Below, in pieces: positions 53,660 to 61,841 of a DNA stretch of 64,000 bases. Source of the stretch: Syntrophaceae bacterium UBA1163 (GTDB taxonomy: Bacteria; Desulfobacterota; BSN033; UBA1163); NCBI GenBank assembly GCA_002311635.1, contig DBZJ01000030.1:12222-76221 (forward strand). The letters are read 5' to 3'. A program made the translations under genes and the position numbers. Numbering within the stretch: position 1 is the stretch's first letter; every line of letters begins with the position of its first letter. The notes under the pieces are model-generated. The model was not told where the DNA came from. It did no database searches and saw only the letters and a program-made list of their open reading frames with translations.

Positions 53660-53769
53660 AAGCTGATCCTAATTTTTATGGAGTCTATCATTCTCAAGCA
53701 TCAAGAGTAAAGGATTTTGTCTATCCCAAATTCCAATAGGAAGGGAAACCTATTCCCCAAAATGTCATT

Positions 53770-53905
53770 GAGAGCACCTGAAAGGTGCGTGCCTGCACGC
53801 CGAAGTGCTCCGTCAAAGCATCGGGCAAGCAAGAGTCTCGGCACGCAGGCGTGGCAATCCCTCTGAAGTAAGCGAGACTGCTTCGTTTCACTCGCAGAGA
53901 CAGTT
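53770..53905. repeat. Intergenic palindromic repeat related to that near 1900
   Basis: AGCACCTGAAAGGTGCGTGCCTGCACGCCGAAGTGCTCCGTC...CGGCACGCAGGCGTGGCAATC contains, in reverse order, the elements found at about 1900-1950 (CACGCCTGCGTGCCG and CTTCGGTGTGCAGGCACG). The tail GCGAGACTGCTTCGTTTCACTCGCAGAGAC is a further hairpin. It lies between the AOR and kinase genes. Confidence 0.55.
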
Positions 53906-53926
53906 TTTCTAAGTCGAGATTTGGGT

Positions 53927-55669
53927 CTACCGATCCCATCTTCTCAATGCGTAATATTCCTTTAGCATGACCTCCATGTCCTGGGGCTGGATGGTCTTCC
54001 CCGTTTCTTGAAGGACCTCTCGAAAGAAACGGCGAGGCAATTTGTCCTCTTTTGGGGTCACCCCTTCTCTCTGATTGAAACCTCGGGCGAGATTGATGAT
54101 CCCGGAGGCCATGGCTTTCAGTTCTTTCTTCTTGAGGGAAAGGTTACAAGCAGATTTAATAATCTCTTGAAGATCTTCCCAGGTGATTAGATCCCGATAA
54201 AAACGGCAGAGGATGAGGGCATCGAAAAGGGTCATCTTGTCCTCATAATCGATAAAGAGCTTCGCCTTCCCCTTTATTTGATCGGGATCAATCTGGCCGG
54301 AAAGTTCAGACTTATAAAAGGTAGCCCTAAGGTGGCAGGCCCCTCGATCCGACGTGGCATAAGCAAGTCCCATTCCCTTCAGCACCCTCGGATCAAAGCC
54401 CGCAGGCTCCAGGCCTTTCACATGGATCGCCGTCTCTTCCATCCCCCAAACCTTTGCGACGTGGCGGACTCCCTCTGACAAGATGCGGCCCACTCCCTTT
54501 CTGTAAGCAATCTTGGTTAAGATCTCGGCAATTCCGTCCACGTCTCCATAGCGGAGATTTTCTTTAATCTTTTTTCTCTTTGCCGCCTCGATGGCAAATG
54601 CTGCCAAATTCCCCGCCGTAATCGTATCCATTCCCAGACGGTCGCACAGATCATTGAGGTAGATGATCTCCTCGATGGATTTCACCATGCAAAGTCCGCC
54701 AAAGGCATAGATGGTTTCATATTCCGGTCCCATGATGCGAAGGCCTTCGTGCCTGCCCTGTTTCACTTTAGAGATTTTTCCACAGGCCATGAAGCAATGG
54801 GGGCAGGCGATCGAGCTGACCTGACAGCGTTCCATCAGGCTTTCCGCGCTGATCCCTTCCCAGCCCTCCAATGTCCCCTTGGACCAGTATTGCGTAGGGA
54901 AGGCGCCAATGGTGTTCATGATGGAAACGAGCATGGGAGTTCCATATCTTCTATACATGTAGACGATCTGATTGTCTTTGACGCGCTCTTTAAACTCCTG
55001 AGACAATCTTTTCAGAGAAGTGGGATCAGCGATCTCCCGCCGCCTCTTTCCGTGGAAGGCGATTCCTTTGAGCCTCTTTGATCCCATCACCGCTCCGATT
55101 CCTGCTCTTCCAAGAGAACGCCCGTGTTCACTCTCGATCACCGCAAATTTGACCAAATTCTCACCCGCCGGGCCAATGACCAAAGCCCGGGAATCTTTGC
55201 CAACCCTCTTGAGAATAGCCTCCTCTGCCTCGTAGGTCACTTTTCCCCACAGGCTTGAGGCGGAGTGGAAAACGACTTCTTGATCGCTGATGTCGAGAAA
55301 GATGGGGCGACTCGATTTTCCTTCAATCACGATGGCATCATATCCAGTTCGGCTGAGGGAGAGGGTAATCTTTCCTCCGGAATAGGATTCAGAATAGATT
55401 CCTGTCTGAGGAGATTTGGTAAAGACGGCGTAACGGCTGGACCCGTAGAAAGAAGTATCCGCCAGAGGGCCTAAGGTGATGATGAGACGATTTTCAGGCG
55501 AAAAGGGATCGACACGGGGTGGATTTTCTTTAAGGAGAAGGTAGGACCCTAAACCCTTTCCGCCCAGATAGGTTCGAAGAATGGTTTCGGGAATGGGTTC
55601 GACCGTCGACTTTTTCTTGGAGAGATGGATACGGAGAAGTTGATTAAAAAATCCTTTCATCATTCGCAT
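53927..55669 (-). CDS. aor: Tungsten-type aldehyde ferredoxin oxidoreductase
   Basis: A 580-residue AOR-family oxidoreductase, which interconverts aldehyde and acid with ferredoxin using a bis-tungstopterin. It shows LLRIHLSKKK...TYLGGKGLGSYLL, TGPLADTSFYGSSRY-like DTSFYGSSRYAVFTKSP, the FeS ligands Cys289-Cys292-Cys296 in ACPHCFMACGK with Cys488 in LILCRFYRD, and the pterin-site region DRGACHLRA. Length (about 600 usual) and ligand spacing fit. ATG 55669 and ATG 55660 both lack a clear ribosome binding site. No companion ferredoxin is beside it. Confidence 0.93.
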   Translation of the reverse strand: MRMMKGFFNQLLRIHLSKKKSTVEPIPETILRTYLGGKGLGSYLLLKENPPRVDPFSPENRLIITLGPLADTSFYGSSRYAVFTKSPQTGIYSESYSGGKITLSLSRTGYDAIVIEGKSSRPIFLDISDQEVVFHSASSLWGKVTYEAEEAILKRVGKDSRALVIGPAGENLVKFAVIESEHGRSLGRAGIGAVMGSKRLKGIAFHGKRRREIADPTSLKRLSQEFKERVKDNQIVYMYRRYGTPMLVSIMNTIGAFPTQYWSKGTLEGWEGISAESLMERCQVSSIACPHCFMACGKISKVKQGRHEGLRIMGPEYETIYAFGGLCMVKSIEEIIYLNDLCDRLGMDTITAGNLAAFAIEAAKRKKIKENLRYGDVDGIAEILTKIAYRKGVGRILSEGVRHVAKVWGMEETAIHVKGLEPAGFDPRVLKGMGLAYATSDRGACHLRATFYKSELSGQIDPDQIKGKAKLFIDYEDKMTLFDALILCRFYRDLITWEDLQEIIKSACNLSLKKKELKAMASGIINLARGFNQREGVTPKEDKLPRRFFREVLQETGKTIQPQDMEVMLKEYYALRRWDR

Positions 55670-55833
55670 CTTAAAAGAAGTGGAAGGGTTAAATCAAGGA
55701 ACATCCTTCGTAAACGTCGCTCCTAATATACACAACAATTTACTAGAAAATACAAAATTCACCCTATTTATCTATTCATGTTATTCCAGTAACTTTATTC
55801 CCTGAATCTCTATTGTTGCATGAAACGGGCGAT

Positions 55834-56652
55834 ATGTGCAGTCTCCGGGCGTTACTCCTCGGCAGTTTCCTTCTCTGCCTGGTCACGGCCCCAGCAGGAA
55901 CTTCATTCGCAGGGCCTCCTTTTCTAACCGATGATCCGGAGCCAGTGGATTTCAAACACTGGGAAGCGTACCTCTTTTCTACCGTCGATGCGATGCGTAA
56001 GCAGACCGACGTTATGGGACCGGCGTTAGAATTCAACGTGGGGGCCCTCCCCAACCTGCAACTGCACTTAATCATACCCATGGCTTATGCCTCTCCCGCA
56101 GACGCTCCCAGCGCTTATGGATTAGGGGATATTGAATTTGGCGTAAAATACCGATTTATTCAAGAAACAGACCATTGGCCAATGGTTGGTATCTTTCCGA
56201 TGATCGAGATCCCAACTGGGGACGCTGGCCGTGGCTTGGGGAATGGCCAGGCATGGTGGAGACTGCCGCTGTGGCTGCAGAAGAGCTGGGGATCATGGAC
56301 CACTTACGGCGGAGTCGGCTATGTCATCAACCCTGCCCCTAGGCAGCAAAACTACTGGTTTGGAGGTTGGCTCCTTCAACGCGACTTAAGCCAGCGGCTG
56401 ACCCTGGGCGGAGAGATTTTTGCCCAGGGGAAGAGCAGCGATGAAATCCGTTCCTTCGCGCTACTCAATCTTGGTGGCTTCTTCAAAATTACACCGAACT
56501 TCCAACTCCTCTTTTCTGGGGGCCGCACTTTTGCGGGCGGGAGACATACAATAGGTTACTTAGGCCTTTACTGGACGGGGGGATTGGGGAAGAGAACGAA
56601 TATTCACACCGAACCGAAGGCTTTGAATCCTTTTTTGTTGCGGCAGGAATAG
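55834..56652 (+). CDS. Secreted outer-membrane beta-barrel-like protein, 272 aa
   Basis: A signal peptide (MCSLRALLLGSFLLCLVTAPAGTSFA|GPP) is followed by repeated amphipathic strands such as LYLFSTVDAM, LEFNVGALPNLQLHLIIPMAY, GLGDIEFGVKYRF, GIFPMIEIPTG, the alternation typical of outer-membrane barrels of the phenol-degradation-channel or transporter type (Gly-rich turn FLTDDPEPVDFKHWEAYLF is a familiar motif). Start at ATG 55834; a TTG at 55813 is possible. It ends in a DNP-type tail without the usual terminal Phe. It precedes the cytochrome c peroxidase gene by 56 bases and probably shares a transcript. Confidence 0.75.
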   Translation: MCSLRALLLGSFLLCLVTAPAGTSFAGPPFLTDDPEPVDFKHWEAYLFSTVDAMRKQTDVMGPALEFNVGALPNLQLHLIIPMAYASPADAPSAYGLGDIEFGVKYRFIQETDHWPMVGIFPMIEIPTGDAGRGLGNGQAWWRLPLWLQKSWGSWTTYGGVGYVINPAPRQQNYWFGGWLLQRDLSQRLTLGGEIFAQGKSSDEIRSFALLNLGGFFKITPNFQLLFSGGRTFAGGRHTIGYLGLYWTGGLGKRTNIHTEPKALNPFLLRQE

Positions 56653-56708
56653 GCGAATGAAAGGGCCAAGCTGTGTCTGTTATTTGGAAGCAAAGAAAGG
56701 AGGTTATC

Positions 56709-57737
56709 ATGTTTAAGATAAGCACGATCATCATCATTTCAATCCTGTTTCTTGCTGGCGTCTCCTTTGGCAGCGATGAAGATGAAATCTTGTTAAAACA
56801 GGCCAACAAAATTTTCGGGCCCTTACCGCAGGCGATGGTATCCGAGAAAAATCCGATCAGTCGTCAAAAGGTCAAATTGGGGAAGATGTTTTTCTACGAG
56901 ACACGGATTTCTGTAGACGGAACCGTGAGCTGTTCCCGATGCCATCCAATCGGTTTGTACGCGGCGGACGGGCTACGAAAGTCAATAGGGAATAACTGCA
57001 AAGTCAACCCGAGAAACGCCCCCACCATTTTCAACGCGGCAGGCCAGATTTCTGAGCACTGGATAGGAAACAGAGTAGATGTGGAAGACCAGGCAAAACA
57101 AGCGGTGATCGGTCCTCCCTCTTTTGGAATGCCGTCTTACGAAGCGGTGGAAAAGAGATTGAAGGAGATCAAGGGGTATGGCCCCCTGTTTAAGGAAGCG
57201 TTTCCACAGGACAAAGATCCGGTCACGGTGGATAATTTTGCGAAGGCAGTGGGAGCCTTTGAAAGAACACTTGTCACTCCATCTCGTTTCGACGCCTTTG
57301 TAAAAGGGGAACTGACCGCTCTCTCGGACAATCAAAAAAGAGGGCTTAAAACCTTCGTCGAAACAGATTGTATGACCTGCCATTCAAGCGCATACGTCGG
57401 CGGACAAATGTACCAAAAGTTTGGTGTATTCGAACCCTACTGGCAGTATACCAGGAGCAAAGAAATTGATGAAGGAAGATATGTGGTTACAAAGAATGAG
57501 AGCGACAAGTATGTATTCAAAGTCCCCATACTTAGAAACGTTGAAATGACATCCCCCTACTTTCATGACGGATCTGTCGATCACTTATACGACGCTGTCC
57601 GGATCATGGGTAAAATTCAGCTGGGAAAAGACCTTGACAAGTCTCGGGTTGAAGAAATTGTTACATTTCTGAAATCCTTAACAGGGGAGATTCCTGAAGA
57701 TGCTCTAAAGATTCCTCTACTGCCGTCAACGAACTGA
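56709..57737 (+). CDS. Di-heme cytochrome c peroxidase
   Basis: A 342-residue periplasmic peroxidase that reduces hydrogen peroxide with electrons from cytochrome c. A signal peptide (IIIISILFLAGVSFG) precedes two CxxCH heme sites, CSRCH in TVSCSRCHPIGLYAADG and CMTCH in DCMTCHSSAYVGG, spaced about 150 residues apart. The NPRNAPTIFNA and FKVPILRNVEMTSPYFHDGS motifs are standard for the CcpA/MauG family. ATG 56709 is preceded by AAAGGAGG. It probably shares a transcript with the barrel protein upstream. Confidence 0.95.
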   Translation: MFKISTIIIISILFLAGVSFGSDEDEILLKQANKIFGPLPQAMVSEKNPISRQKVKLGKMFFYETRISVDGTVSCSRCHPIGLYAADGLRKSIGNNCKVNPRNAPTIFNAAGQISEHWIGNRVDVEDQAKQAVIGPPSFGMPSYEAVEKRLKEIKGYGPLFKEAFPQDKDPVTVDNFAKAVGAFERTLVTPSRFDAFVKGELTALSDNQKRGLKTFVETDCMTCHSSAYVGGQMYQKFGVFEPYWQYTRSKEIDEGRYVVTKNESDKYVFKVPILRNVEMTSPYFHDGSVDHLYDAVRIMGKIQLGKDLDKSRVEEIVTFLKSLTGEIPEDALKIPLLPSTN

Positions 57738-57841
57738 ATCACTGTTTTCTCAATTTTCCCCACAATTGAAAACCACCAATCCATTCATTGGCCTATTTCT
57801 GCTTGCCGGCAGGAGGATTTATTGAGAACCAAAGCAAACCA

Positions 57842-58498
57842 TTACTTCTTAGGTAGTTTAAACTGTGACGGTTTCGTTGGGGTTCCGTCCGGAAATGTTT
57901 GATGCGACTGTTGGTCGTCCCATACACCCTGTTGAGTCTTCCCAGGGTTTTCCAATTGCCCAGGCCCGGGAGCTTGATTGTCCTCGACGGCATTTGTCGC
58001 CCCCGCTTGTAAAATGCTAACTGTAACGCTGCGTGCCTGAAGTTCGCCGCCCTTTTCGATGTATTCGATTGTAACCGGCCTGTCATTTTTGAGCTCGCTA
58101 AAAGATAGGCTCTTTCCACTATCGTTTCTAAGGATTGTATCCTCAGAAACGGTGAAAACCATCTCCTCCCCATCGCCCGTAACAGCAACCGATCTCGCGG
58201 AATCATCCACTCCACTAATCAAACCGCTGAACAATCTTGGCATTTCCAGTTCCGGAGAGCCAGAGCGCTTCGGAGCAAGAACAGGAGCTGATTTCTCCTC
58301 GGGGATTGGAGAGGAGCTCTCTTTCGGGGACCCTTGAGCTTCGGGAAAGGGAAGGTACTTCTCCGGAATATTGGAATAATCATCGGTAAAATGAATAGTT
58401 CCTTTATCGTCGATCCACTTATAAACCTCCGCATGAATTAAAAAAGGAATTATTAGGAAACTGATTATACATGTGGTTATCAAAACTCTTTTTTGCAT
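57842..58498 (-). CDS. DUF4124-domain periplasmic protein
   Basis: A 218-residue secreted protein. A signal peptide (IISFLIIPFLIHA|EVY) is followed by the DUF4124 domain, EVYKWIDDKGTIHFTDDYSNIPEKY. The central part (GLISGVDDSARSVAVTGDGEEMVFTVSEDTIL) is strand-rich, resembling small OB or lipocalin-like folds, with Pro/Ser linkers on both sides. Function unknown; DUF4124 occurs in envelope proteins of many proteobacteria. An excellent site TTAGGAGGTG precedes ATG 58498. Convergent with cytochrome c peroxidase. Confidence 0.85.
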   Translation of the reverse strand: MQKRVLITTCIISFLIIPFLIHAEVYKWIDDKGTIHFTDDYSNIPEKYLPFPEAQGSPKESSSPIPEEKSAPVLAPKRSGSPELEMPRLFSGLISGVDDSARSVAVTGDGEEMVFTVSEDTILRNDSGKSLSFSELKNDRPVTIEYIEKGGELQARSVTVSILQAGATNAVEDNQAPGPGQLENPGKTQQGVWDDQQSHQTFPDGTPTKPSQFKLPKK

Positions 58499-58706
58499 GA
58501 TATCACCTCCTAAGTTCCCTTACCTCCCGACCCCTCTTCACAAAGAGTTTAGCTTCTTGCGTCACCCGGCATCCTTAATCTTATCAAAAATTTATCAAGA
58601 AATGTCAAATTTGTCAATCAAGCAACTCTTTTGGGTTTTAGACTTGACTAAAGATATGGAATTAGATATGTGTTGTGTAGGAAATCTGGAGAAGAAAGGA
58701 GAGACG

Positions 58707-58913
58707 ATGAAGGAAAAAGTCATTATTTACGGGAAGGCGGGGTGACCCCATACGGAAAAGGCTAGGTCAGCCCACGGCAAGAATGCGACCTATTACGATG
58801 TGCAAGCAGACGGCGCAAAACTGGAGGAAATGCTAAAGCACTCCAAGGGCGTTCGAAATGTGCCTGTCATTGTTGAGGGAACCAAAGTAACAGTCGGTCA
58901 TGGAGGGTCCTGA
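58707..58913 (+). CDS. UXX-star-type glutaredoxin-like selenoprotein (UGA = Sec13)
   Basis: A 68-residue thiol-redox-like protein whose thirteenth codon is TGA (58743-58745). Reading it as selenocysteine gives MKEKVIIYGKAGUPHTEKAR, then YYDVQADGAKLEEMLKHSKGVRNVPVIVEGTKVTVGHGGS and a TGA stop. The UPHT site replaces the CPYC of glutaredoxin, and the NVPVIVEG cis-Pro loop is intact. Length and sequence fit the UXX-star (seleno)protein family that I recall from anaerobic Deltaproteobacteria. AAAGGAGA precedes ATG 58707. A SECIS-like hairpin follows the UGA. Without Sec insertion the product would be 12 residues. Confidence 0.85.
58743..58775 (+). promoter_or_regulatory. Bacterial SECIS-like element
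   Basis: After the UGA, GGCT (58760-58763) and AGCC (58769-58772) form a stem with loop AGGTC, 18 bases from the UGA to the loop. E. coli fdhF SECIS has a similar apical AGGTCT. This spacing and the G-G-U in the loop are those required for SelB binding. Confidence 0.7.
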
Positions 58914-59076
58914 GGGGTCTGAACAGCCGGTAGTATACCGGTACGTCCGATAATAACACGGAGCAAGGTTCATCCCTCTTTGTTCTCAGGCCTCTGAAGC
59001 GAGCCACAGGCTAAGCCCACAGTAGAGAGAATATCCCTGTTAAGCGATAGGGCTGTTAATCCCGACCGTGGTGATG
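58914..59076. other. Intergenic region with small hairpins after the selenoprotein gene
   Basis: The perfect hairpin CCGGTA-GTA-TACCGG lies at about 58928-58942, and a CCCTGTTAAGCGATAGGG stem near 59032. I see no gene, T-run terminator or known RNA family. Confidence 0.45.
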
Positions 59077-59256
59077 TTAACCCCCGTCATGATGCTCGCC
59101 AAACTCATGAGGGTGACCGTAGTAGGGATATCCGTAATCGCGGTCGTAGTAGGAATAGGGATAGTCATGATAACCACGGTCATACACTGCACAACCCGCC
59201 AACATCAGCTCTATGAGCAGAATGAATCCTTAAAACGTAATCTTCTTTTTATTCAT
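59077..59256 (-). pseudogene. Tyr/His/Asp-rich small lipoprotein gene broken by a premature TAA
   Basis: From ATG 59256 (GGGAGTGATGCTA upstream) the frame reads MNKKKITF, stop (TAA, 59230-59232), then GFILLIELMLAGC, VYDRGYHDYPYSYYDRDYGYPYYGHPHEFGEHHDGG, stop. Joined across the TAA this is a small lipoprotein: signal peptide with lipobox LMLAGC, then a 38-residue repeat-like tail rich in Tyr, Asp and His. The single nonsense codon in the signal region makes it a pseudogene unless it is a sequencing error or is suppressed. The tail could bind metal. Similar YxxY/D-rich lipoproteins are known in Desulfobacterota. Confidence 0.65.
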
Positions 59257-59356
59257 TAGCATCACTCCCTTTCTCTAATACTTGGTGTAATCACTAAGCT
59301 CTTGAGATTTAACGAAGGCGGCAGTCAATTGAGGGTTTTTTGAAAAAAGAGGAGAG

Positions 59357-61825
59357 TCAGTCTCTATTTCCGGCGTTCGAAAACGTCTTTATTTGAATAG
59401 CTTCTCCGTCTGTAACAACGGTGATGGCACCCTGGACATCGGTTCGATAAAGGGTTACGCCCAATTGCCGGTATCTCTTCAATGCTTCCGGATGGGGAAG
59501 TCTTCCGATATTTCTTTCGCCCACACTGAGAATGGCATAGGTTGGCTTCACCCTCTCCAGAAAAAGCGCCGAGCTCGAAGTGCCACTTCCGTGATGAGGA
59601 ATCTTGATAATGTCGGATCTGAGGGGATAATCTCTTCTCAGCATCCGCTCCTCTGCTTCTTTTCCAATATCCCCTGTCAGAAGGACAGACACATTTTTGA
59701 ATCGAAGCTTCATGACCAGGGAGGCGTTGTTCACATCCCGAGGATTATGGGTCCTCTTTTGCGTTACCCTCCGCATCGGCGGGTTTAGGACGGAAATCTC
59801 AACCCCATTGATGGTTTGAGGGAGCGTTTCTTCATTAAGGGACTGGATCCTGATTTTCTTCTCGTTAAGAGTTCCCCTCAACTGGAGATAGGACTCTGAT
59901 TCTGTCCGAGAACCATTATCCCAGAATTGGCCAATGGAAAACTCTGAGGCAATGAAGTTTAACCCTTTCAAATGGTCCGGGTCAGGGTGGGTGAGGACGA
60001 GGGTGTGAATCCTCCGTATCTTCTTGTTCCATAGAAAGGGGGCGATGACATTCTTTCCGGTGTCGAAACGATCATCATAAAGGCCTCCTCCGTCGACGAG
60101 CATCCGTTTCCCCTGCGGGAATTCAATCAGAATGGAATCTCCCTGACCGACATCTATAAAACTCAGCTTGAGATCTTTCTGGAATGAATCTTTTAAGTTC
60201 CAGAATGCCAAATCGAGAGCAGATACGATGCAGATCCCCCAAAAAAGATATCGGGCCGCTTTTCGTTTCTTAACGTGTACGGATAGGAAAAGGAGAAGGT
60301 AGAAAAGGATGATTTCAAAAGGCGTTGGCGTTGAGACGAAGAGTGAGGCAAATGGAAGAGAGCTGAAGAAAGCCAATACTCTAAGAAGCATCATGGTGAC
60401 GAAACTGTTGACGTTGATCAGGAACGTGGCCAGGGGGGTGAAGACGAAAGAGAAAATGGAGGCGGAGAGACTCAAAGGGACGATCAGGAATCCCACCCAA
60501 GGGACGATGAAGAGGTTCGTGAAGAATCCGATGGGGGCGAAACGGTTGAATTGAAGGGCAACAAAAGGTGCAGTCCCGATGATGGCCACCGCTGTGACGA
60601 GAAGGGAGAGCGCGATATATCTCACGATATTCTTCTTCCATGAGATTCTCACAAGGGCGGAAATTCCCTCCTGCCTAAACTCTTGAAGGATGCGTGGCAC
60701 CAGGTAGAGGATCGACAGAACAGCCAGGAAGGAAAGCTGGAAGGAGACATCGAAAAGGGAAGGAGGCGAGAAGAGGAGGATGAGAAAGGCGGCCAGGGTC
60801 AGGGTGTGCAGCAGGTTTCTCTCCCGGTTAAGCAAAATGGAAACGAGGAAGGTGATCACCATGATGGCCGATCGGACGACCGAAATCCCTCCGCCCGCGA
60901 TGAAGGCATAGAGGATGATGCAGGGGATCGTCAGGCCGGCGGCCCACTTTCTGACGGGAATGGAGAGGAGGAGAAATTCGGATCGCTTTAAAATCCATAT
61001 CAGCAGAGAGAAAGAAAGGAAAGCCACGATTCCGAATTGATCCCCGGAAATAGCCAGGAGATGGGCTGTCCCGGTGACGATGAACCGTTCTTTTATCTCT
61101 TCCGGAATCTCACCCTGCTCACCCAGGACAAGGGCCTTGAAAATGCTCGAGGCCGGAGGATTCGTTTCCCGATCTAAAAAATCCCGGATACGATCCCGCC
61201 AGCGCTCCACCCGCAAGATCACAGGATTCTTAAATCCCTCACCCAGCTTGACCCATCCTTTTTTCTCGGAGAGAAATCCGACGGTGTAGATCCGTTCAAG
61301 GGCAAGGTGGCGTTCATACGAAAACCCAGCTGGGTTGTGAAACCCACGGGGTGGATAAAGCCTGCAAGAAAGCCGAAGGCGATCCCCTACTCGAGGTGAG
61401 CGCTCTTCCTCTTTAAGGAAGATGAGGAGAAGGCCGTCCGCGGGGAAGTGGCGGTTCGACAGAATGACCTTTTGCGACCGAATGAGCAATTGGGTTCTTC
61501 CCCGCGAATATTCTGGCGGACGATCGATAATCCCCTCCAAGGAGATTCTGTCCAGGCCCGTGAAATGAGAGATGTGGGAGGACGAGTGTGGCGGACGAAG
61601 ATAAAGTTGGATTGAAAAAATTCCGAGGAGGAAGAAAATGGAGAAGGCCGTCCAAGTGCCCATGCGGGCTCTTCTGGTGACGAGCGAGAGGGCCCAGACG
61701 CACAGCAGTATGAGAAGGAACATCCATCCTTGGGGAAGGAGAGGAAAGTCGAAATGACCGACATAGATCCCAAGGGTGTAGACGATGAAGATGGGAATGA
61801 GAGGAAGACGAAAGGGGCCGCTCAT
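59357..61825 (-). CDS. comEC: ComEC/Rec2-type DNA internalisation protein
   Basis: An 822-residue competence channel that carries single-stranded DNA across the inner membrane. The N-terminal DUF4131 and OB-like region precede the Competence domain (AILAISGDQFGIVAFLSFSLL, GGGISVVRSAIMVITFLVSILLNR; many membrane helices). The C-terminal metallo-beta-lactamase-like domain carries LSFIDVGQGDSILIEFPQGKRMLVDGGG, LTHPDPDHLKGLNFI, LLTGDIGKEAEERM and IPHHGSGTSSS, all ligands present. GAGG precedes ATG 61825, 16 bases after the stop of the acyl-CoA dehydrogenase gene, so the two are co-transcribed. No other competence gene is in the window. Confidence 0.94.
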   Translation of the reverse strand: MSGPFRLPLIPIFIVYTLGIYVGHFDFPLLPQGWMFLLILLCVWALSLVTRRARMGTWTAFSIFFLLGIFSIQLYLRPPHSSSHISHFTGLDRISLEGIIDRPPEYSRGRTQLLIRSQKVILSNRHFPADGLLLIFLKEEERSPRVGDRLRLSCRLYPPRGFHNPAGFSYERHLALERIYTVGFLSEKKGWVKLGEGFKNPVILRVERWRDRIRDFLDRETNPPASSIFKALVLGEQGEIPEEIKERFIVTGTAHLLAISGDQFGIVAFLSFSLLIWILKRSEFLLLSIPVRKWAAGLTIPCIILYAFIAGGGISVVRSAIMVITFLVSILLNRERNLLHTLTLAAFLILLFSPPSLFDVSFQLSFLAVLSILYLVPRILQEFRQEGISALVRISWKKNIVRYIALSLLVTAVAIIGTAPFVALQFNRFAPIGFFTNLFIVPWVGFLIVPLSLSASIFSFVFTPLATFLINVNSFVTMMLLRVLAFFSSLPFASLFVSTPTPFEIILFYLLLFLSVHVKKRKAARYLFWGICIVSALDLAFWNLKDSFQKDLKLSFIDVGQGDSILIEFPQGKRMLVDGGGLYDDRFDTGKNVIAPFLWNKKIRRIHTLVLTHPDPDHLKGLNFIASEFSIGQFWDNGSRTESESYLQLRGTLNEKKIRIQSLNEETLPQTINGVEISVLNPPMRRVTQKRTHNPRDVNNASLVMKLRFKNVSVLLTGDIGKEAEERMLRRDYPLRSDIIKIPHHGSGTSSSALFLERVKPTYAILSVGERNIGRLPHPEALKRYRQLGVTLYRTDVQGAITVVTDGEAIQIKTFSNAGNRD

Positions 61826-61841
61826 GTCGGCCTCAAAGGGG

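Noticed and set aside
52670-53710. A 346-codon plus-strand frame opposite the histidine kinase
   Set aside because: It is antisense to clear HAMP/HisKA coding sequence and has no protein motif.
58914-59076. A known structured RNA (6S, tmRNA or group II intron fragment) after the selenoprotein gene
   Set aside because: Short hairpins are present but none of the conserved sequence blocks of those RNAs could be recognised.
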